From: Nevskiaceae bacterium
GTDB lineage: Bacteria > Pseudomonadota > Gammaproteobacteria > Nevskiales > Nevskiaceae
NCBI GenBank assembly: GCA_021731445.1
Contig: JAKFXK010000035.1
Span: 20,044-84,043 of the forward strand
DNA: 64,000 nt
Direction of reading: 5' to 3'
This document shows, piece after piece, positions 59,778 through 64,000 of this stretch. Each line of letters opens with the position of its first letter. The first letter of the stretch is position 1. Position numbers and translations under genes: made by a program. Below the pieces are notes generated by a model. That model ran no database searches and was not told the DNA's origin. It saw only the letters and a program-made list of their open reading frames with translations.

Positions 59778-61394
59778 ATGTCCATGTTGCAACGCATCGC
59801 TGAGCAAGCTGAGCTCAGGCGCACCTTCGCCATCATCAGCCACCCGGATGCCGGCAAGACCACGCTGACTGAAAAACTGCTGCTGTTCGGCGGTGCGATC
59901 CAGCTCGCGGGTACGGTGAAGGGCCGCAAGGCCACGCGCCACGCCACCAGCGACTGGATGGCACTTGAACAGCAGCGTGGGATTTCCATAACCACCTCGG
60001 TGATGCAGTTCCCCTTTAACGGCAAAGTAGTCAATCTTCTTGATACTCCGGGTCACGAGGATTTCAGCGAAGACACCTACCGCACTCTGACGGCGGTTGA
60101 CTCCGCTCTGATGGTGATCGACGCCGCCAAGGGCGTCGAAACCCGCACCATCAAGCTGATGGAGGTCTGCCGCCTGCGCGATACACCCATCATCACTTTC
60201 ATCAACAAACTCGATCGCGAAGGCCGTGCCCCGCTTGAGCTATTGGATGAAGTCGAGAAGGTGCTGGGTTTGAATTGCGTGCCGATTACCTGGCCCTTGG
60301 GGATGGGCCGCGATTTCAAGGGCGTCTATCACCTTCTCGAAGACCGCTTCTATCTCTACAGCGGTGACAAGCACCGGGTGAGCGAGATCGAGACGGTGGA
60401 TGGTCTGCGCGCACCCGGCCTGGCAGAGCGATTCGAGGATGTCTACAAGACCCTGCTCGACGAGATTGATCTGGTCTCGATGGCCGGCAACGGTTTTGAC
60501 CTCGCCCAATACCGCGCCGCCAAGCAGACGCCAGTGTTCTTTGGTGCCGCCATCAACAACTTTGGCGTGCGCGAGCTGTTGAACGGTTTCACCGACTGGG
60601 CGCCGCCGCCGCAGCCGCGCGTCGCGGAGTTCAATGGCATCGAGCGCGAGGTGCTGCCACTACACGACAAGTTCACTGGCTTCGTGTTCAAGATCCAGGC
60701 CAACATGGACCCGAAACACCGCGACCGCGTGGCCTTTCTGCGCGTGTGCAGCGGCATCTATCGCAAGGGCATGCTACTGCACTCGGTGCGCCTCAATGGT
60801 CCGGTGCGAGTCAACAACGCGCTCACCTTCATGGCCGCCGACCGTGAGACGGTGGAAGAGGCCTTCCCCGGCGACATCATCGGCCTGCACAACCACGGCA
60901 CGATTGCGATTGGCGATTCGTTCTCGGAAGGCGAGATGCTGCGCTTCACCGGCATCCCCACCTTCGCACCAGACCTGTTCCGGCGCGTGATCCTGAAAGA
61001 TCCGCTCAAGGCCAAGCAGCTCAACAAGGGGCTGGATCAGCTCTGCGAAGAAGGCGCGACGCAGGTCTACCGGCCGGTCAGCAACAACGACATCATCCTC
61101 GGTGCCATCGGCACCTTGCAGTTCGATGTGGTGCAGTACCGCCTGCAGGACGAATACAGCGTTGCCTCCGCCTTCGAGCCGATCAACGTCCATTGCGCCC
61201 GCTGGGTGCAGTGCGCGGACGAGAAGAAGTTCGCCGAGTTCATCGACAAGAACGAGCTGCGCATGGCGCGCGACCACTACGGCACCCTGGTGTATCTGGC
61301 GTCATCGGCAGTGAATCTGGCGATGGCGCAGGAGCGCTTTCCCGACGTTAAGTTCCTCGATACCCGCAGCCATGTGGTGGGCACTCACGGCTAA
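59778..61394 (+). CDS. prfC: Peptide chain release factor 3
   Basis: 538 residues. GTPase motifs [20 protein letters not shown] (G1), [11 protein letters not shown] (G2), [18 protein letters not shown] (G3) and [12 protein letters not shown] (G4) with RF3-type C-terminal domains ([20 protein letters not shown]). RF3 recycles RF1/RF2 from the ribosome. Start is the ATG at 59778; the upstream open frame is not RF3. Normal full length. Confidence 0.97.
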   Translation: MSMLQRIAEQAELRRTFAIISHPDAGKTTLTEKLLLFGGAIQLAGTVKGRKATRHATSDWMALEQQRGISITTSVMQFPFNGKVVNLLDTPGHEDFSEDTYRTLTAVDSALMVIDAAKGVETRTIKLMEVCRLRDTPIITFINKLDREGRAPLELLDEVEKVLGLNCVPITWPLGMGRDFKGVYHLLEDRFYLYSGDKHRVSEIETVDGLRAPGLAERFEDVYKTLLDEIDLVSMAGNGFDLAQYRAAKQTPVFFGAAINNFGVRELLNGFTDWAPPPQPRVAEFNGIEREVLPLHDKFTGFVFKIQANMDPKHRDRVAFLRVCSGIYRKGMLLHSVRLNGPVRVNNALTFMAADRETVEEAFPGDIIGLHNHGTIAIGDSFSEGEMLRFTGIPTFAPDLFRRVILKDPLKAKQLNKGLDQLCEEGATQVYRPVSNNDIILGAIGTLQFDVVQYRLQDEYSVASAFEPINVHCARWVQCADEKKFAEFIDKNELRMARDHYGTLVYLASSAVNLAMAQERFPDVKFLDTRSHVVGTHG

Positions 61395-61507
61395 GCTGCC
61401 ACTTGATTCAGAATGGATTCAGGCCCTCACCGCAGCATCCGTGCAGTCTTCAAGTCTCTTTTGCGGTACCCCAACAGCAGCAACCGAAGTCCCACGGAGT
61501 CTCCCCC

Positions 61508-62263
61508 ATGAAAACCCTCGCTATCCTCCCCAAATCCAAGTTCCTTGTGGCTGCCGCCCTTGCTGGTGTGATGTTGAGCGCCTGCTCGCCCAAGCCGGAA
61601 TCGGCCAATGAAGTCGCTGCCCAGCAGCTGGTCGAGGCAACCCAGAAGGCCGAAGAAGCCGCTGTTCGCGCTGAAACCGCGCAGAAAGCGCTCGAGGACG
61701 CACAGGCCGAGCAGGCAGCTGCAGCCGCCAAGGCTTCCGCCGACGCCGAGCAGGCTGCCGCCAATGCCAAGCTCAAGGCTGCGGAAGATCGCGCGGCTGC
61801 CGCCGAGCGTGAATCCGTCGCGGCCAGGAAGCGCGCCGCCGCTGCCGAGCGGCAGGTCGCCAGCAAGCCCGCAACCACCTACACCCCGGCTCGCCCTGTT
61901 GCCGCGCCTACCCCCGCGCCGGCACCGATCTGTCAGGACTGCGGCACGATTTCTGCCATTACTGCGGTGAAGGTGAAGGGTAAGGGCACCGGCATGGGCG
62001 CTGTCGCAGGCGCCATCGCCGGCATCGCGGCAGGCAATCAGGTGGGTGACGGCAAGGGTACCGATGCGGCAAAAGTGGTCGGCGCGATTGGCGGTGCCTA
62101 CGCTGGCAACCAGGCCGAGAAATACATCCGCGGCGAGACCGTGTTCGACGTGTCGGTGCGCATGGACAATGGCACCACCCGCACCGTGCGCGTGGCCGAT
62201 GCCAGCAGCGTCAGCAGTGGCACCCGCGTGAAGGTGGTGGGTTCAAACCTCGAACGTCTGTAA
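61508..62263 (+). CDS. Lipoprotein with coiled coil and glycine-zipper domain
   Basis: 251 residues. Lipobox VMLSACS at about residue 26, an Ala/Glu-rich coiled coil (about 35-120), a Pro/Ala linker, then GMGAVAGAIAGIAAGNQVGD and VVGAIGGAYAGNQAEKYIRG, the two glycine zippers of the Rick_17kDa/SlyB-like domain. A C-terminal VFDVSVRMDNGTTRTVRVAD is a beta-rich tail. Probably an outer-membrane stability lipoprotein. Confidence 0.85.
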   Translation: MKTLAILPKSKFLVAAALAGVMLSACSPKPESANEVAAQQLVEATQKAEEAAVRAETAQKALEDAQAEQAAAAAKASADAEQAAANAKLKAAEDRAAAAERESVAARKRAAAAERQVASKPATTYTPARPVAAPTPAPAPICQDCGTISAITAVKVKGKGTGMGAVAGAIAGIAAGNQVGDGKGTDAAKVVGAIGGAYAGNQAEKYIRGETVFDVSVRMDNGTTRTVRVADASSVSSGTRVKVVGSNLERL

Positions 62264-62283
62264 GTTGGTAATTACCGTATCCA

Positions 62284-62312
62284 GCGGGGCCGCACTGCGG
62301 CCCCGCTTTTTT
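62284..62312 (+). terminator. Rho-independent terminator
   Basis: GCGGGGCCGCA-C-TGCGGCCCCGC followed by TTTTTT, 20 nt after the lipoprotein stop and before the convergent MATE gene end. Confidence 0.93.
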
Positions 62313-62317
62313 GTACG

Positions 62318-63676
62318 TCAGAGCTTGATGCGCACCCAGTCGCGCCGCCGCCAGAGTGCGACGAAAATCCCGGCTTGGATGCCGCGATAGCCGATCATGG
62401 CGAACCACACTGCGTTAAGCCCCAAGCCCCACACCGGCCCCAGCAGATAGGCCAGCGGCAGAAACAACATCCACTGCATCCCCACCGCCACGATCAGCAC
62501 CGTGCGGGTGGCGCCGACGCCGAGCAGGGTGTTCATCAGGATCATGCCCAGGGCATCGCCGATCACCGTCGCGCCGATCAGCTGTAGCGGCAGCTTGGCG
62601 AGTGCGATCAGCTCGGGTGTCTTCAAAAACGGCGCGAGAATGACGCTGGGGATGAGGATGAAAGCCAGCGCGAAAGGGGCCAGCAGATAGATGCTCTGGC
62701 GGAACACATCCCACATCCAGCGATAGGCGTCATCGGCATCCTTGCGGCCTAGGGCTTGTCCGGCGAGTGTTGCGGCAGCGAGACCGAAACCCATGCCGGG
62801 CAGCACGGTGACGAGGGTAATGTTGACCAGCACGTTGGCGGCGGCCAGTTCAGCGGTGCCGATCTGGCCGATGATCCAGAACAGCATCACGAAACCGGCC
62901 GCGAACAACAGCTGTTGCGCCATCGCTGGCACGCCGAGCTTGAGTTGGGCTTTCAGTTCTGCACGCGAGGGGCGGCGCTTCAAAAAGCCCGACTCTGACG
63001 CGTGCTTGCGTGCAAGCCAGAAATAGGTTGCGGTGCCGACGCACAGGGAGATCGTGGTGCCCAGGCCCGCGCCCATCGTGCCCATCGCGGGCAGGCCGAA
63101 CTTGCCGAAGATGAGGCAGTAGTTGAGCACAATGTTGAGCGTGTGCATCCAGATCAGCGTGCCCATGTAAAGGTGGGTGCGCTTCACTGCACTCCAGTAG
63201 CCCCGGAAGCTGAAGTTCATGCCCAGTGCAAACACCGACAGCAGGCGCATCTGCAAGTACGGCACCCCCTGCGCGGCGACCTCCGGGTCGGGATTGAGCT
63301 TGGCGAACAGCCATGGGGCGATGAGGATCAGCACCGCGCTGATCGGCACACCGATCAAAAGCGACAACATAAGCCCACCATTGAGCGGGATCGCCGCCTC
63401 GTAGAGGCGTCCCTCGCCGACGCGACGTGCTGCGATGGCCTGCACCGCGACCGACAGGCCCGTGACGGCGGCCATCGCCACGAAGTTGATGAAGCTCGAC
63501 AGCCCCACGCCCGCCAGCGCCGCAGGGCCCAACTGGCCGACGAAAGCGGTATCGACAAGATTGAGGATGTTCTGTGAGGTCATGCCACCGATGATCGGCA
63601 GCGATAGCGCCCAGATCTCGCGGCTGCGGCTTTTACCTGTTGATGCAGCCAAGCGGTTACTCCGGTGGATGGTCAA
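62318..63676 (-). CDS. MATE-family efflux transporter
   Basis: 452 residues with 12 predicted TM segments. EIWALSLPIIGGMTSQNILN, LVDTAFVGQLGPAALAGVGL and VQAIAARRVGEGRLYEA mark the family (NorM/DinF type). The track-free start is a TTG at 63676 without an evident ribosome site, so a later start (around 63652 or the ATG at about 63583) is possible. Na+/H+-driven export of organic compounds or drugs. Confidence 0.9.
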   Translation of the reverse strand: MTIHRSNRLAASTGKSRSREIWALSLPIIGGMTSQNILNLVDTAFVGQLGPAALAGVGLSSFINFVAMAAVTGLSVAVQAIAARRVGEGRLYEAAIPLNGGLMLSLLIGVPISAVLILIAPWLFAKLNPDPEVAAQGVPYLQMRLLSVFALGMNFSFRGYWSAVKRTHLYMGTLIWMHTLNIVLNYCLIFGKFGLPAMGTMGAGLGTTISLCVGTATYFWLARKHASESGFLKRRPSRAELKAQLKLGVPAMAQQLLFAAGFVMLFWIIGQIGTAELAAANVLVNITLVTVLPGMGFGLAAATLAGQALGRKDADDAYRWMWDVFRQSIYLLAPFALAFILIPSVILAPFLKTPELIALAKLPLQLIGATVIGDALGMILMNTLLGVGATRTVLIVAVGMQWMLFLPLAYLLGPVWGLGLNAVWFAMIGYRGIQAGIFVALWRRRDWVRIKL

Positions 63677-63824
63677 TAGAGTCAGGGTGAATTGTCACGC
63701 AGGCGACGTTACACTCCAAACCGCACTACAGGGCGGCATCTTTCCTGCGGCGTCCGGTTTTTTGCCGACGCAGGATCGCCAGCGGCCTTCCATCGGACAA
63801 CACCGCCTCAAAGGGAGTCACACC

Positions 63825-64000
63825 ATGTTCAACCTCCGCCTCACCGCGCTCGCCGCGGCTGTCGCCCTGCTCACCGCCTGCGCCAGCACTTCCAAGCCGG
63901 TGCCGTTGCCCCCCAGCGACACGCCGATGTCCATCGAACCCAGCGCAAGCGGCAGCAGCTATCGCGTGATGGCCCCGGATGGTGTCACGCAGGTGGGCAC
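63825..64000 (+). CDS. Putative lipoprotein, truncated by window edge
   Basis: ATG at 63825 (AAGGGAG 8 nt before). MFNLRLTALAAAVALLTACA gives a lipobox LTAC with Cys19, then a Pro/Ser-rich start of the mature protein. The rest is outside the window. Function unknown. Confidence 0.78.
   Translation, partial: MFNLRLTALAAAVALLTACASTSKPVPLPPSDTPMSIEPSASGSSYRVMAPDGVTQVG

Noticed and set aside
1..64000. Prophage, integrase, rRNA or CRISPR locus
   Set aside because: No phage structural, integrase, Cas or rRNA signature was found on either strand.

Overview
The window is about 64 kb of GC-rich, gene-dense chromosomal DNA. It looks gammaproteobacterial: it has prfC, a CCA-encoding tRNA-Ile2 (CAT), a protein with a GlyGly-CTERM-like tail, TonB-dependent uptake, DUF1302/DUF1329 pairs and a bufferin-type operon. 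The many acyl-CoA, sulfatase and oxygenase genes suggest an environmental degrader of hydrophobic compounds (a Nevskiales/Solimonas-like bacterium is my guess, unproven). No rRNA, CRISPR array or prophage was seen.

1-5,100: the edge of a MazF-like toxin/antitoxin pair, then a minus-strand operon of acyl-CoA dehydrogenase, acyl-CoA thioesterase and zinc alcohol dehydrogenase with 4-nt overlaps, and a YegD-like Hsp70. 5,200-23,700: an accessory island with two arylsulfatases, an exported formylglycine-generating enzyme, a metallo-beta-lactamase hydrolase, a GST-like protein, an exported M19-like hydrolase, polytopic and DUF1214/DUF1254 membrane proteins, and a DUF1302/DUF1329 envelope pair. A 15-bp palindrome (TTKACA-N3-TGTAAA) lies in four of its promoter regions. 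The best candidate binder is the TetR regulator encoded beside the first copy, so the island looks like one regulon for taking up and desulfating a sulfate ester, probably with a hydrophobic aglycone (inference). A 261-bp MITE-like element sits inside it and supplies the stop codon of one gene and the start codon of the next.

23,700-30,700: a YgjP-type metallopeptidase and an operon of porin, ECF sigma factor, anti-sigma factor and subtilisin-like lipoprotein, divergent from a triple-DUF4394 lipoprotein. The periplasmic part of the anti-sigma resembles a subtilase prodomain. 30,800-49,300: a catabolic region with TetR/flavin monooxygenase divergent around a perfect palindrome, SDRs, TonB receptor, MFS transporter, phosphotransferase, panB, HCCA isomerase, cupin, dienelactone hydrolase, GlxA-type regulator, LysE, VOC protein, thioesterase and XRE regulator. 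At least three gene remnants lie here, so the region has been remodelled.

49,300-53,200: tRNA-Ile2, then an AraC regulator divergent from doxX and a bufferin-type RiPP cluster: a precursor with seven E-x-KCG repeats split by a canonical EF-hand loop, a DUF692/MNIO enzyme and a DUF2063 partner. 53,300-64,000: a large PKD-repeat exported protein with a GlyGly-CTERM-like tail, a GGDEF/EAL protein with a degenerate GGDEF, prfC, a glycine-zipper lipoprotein, a MATE exporter and the start of another lipoprotein.
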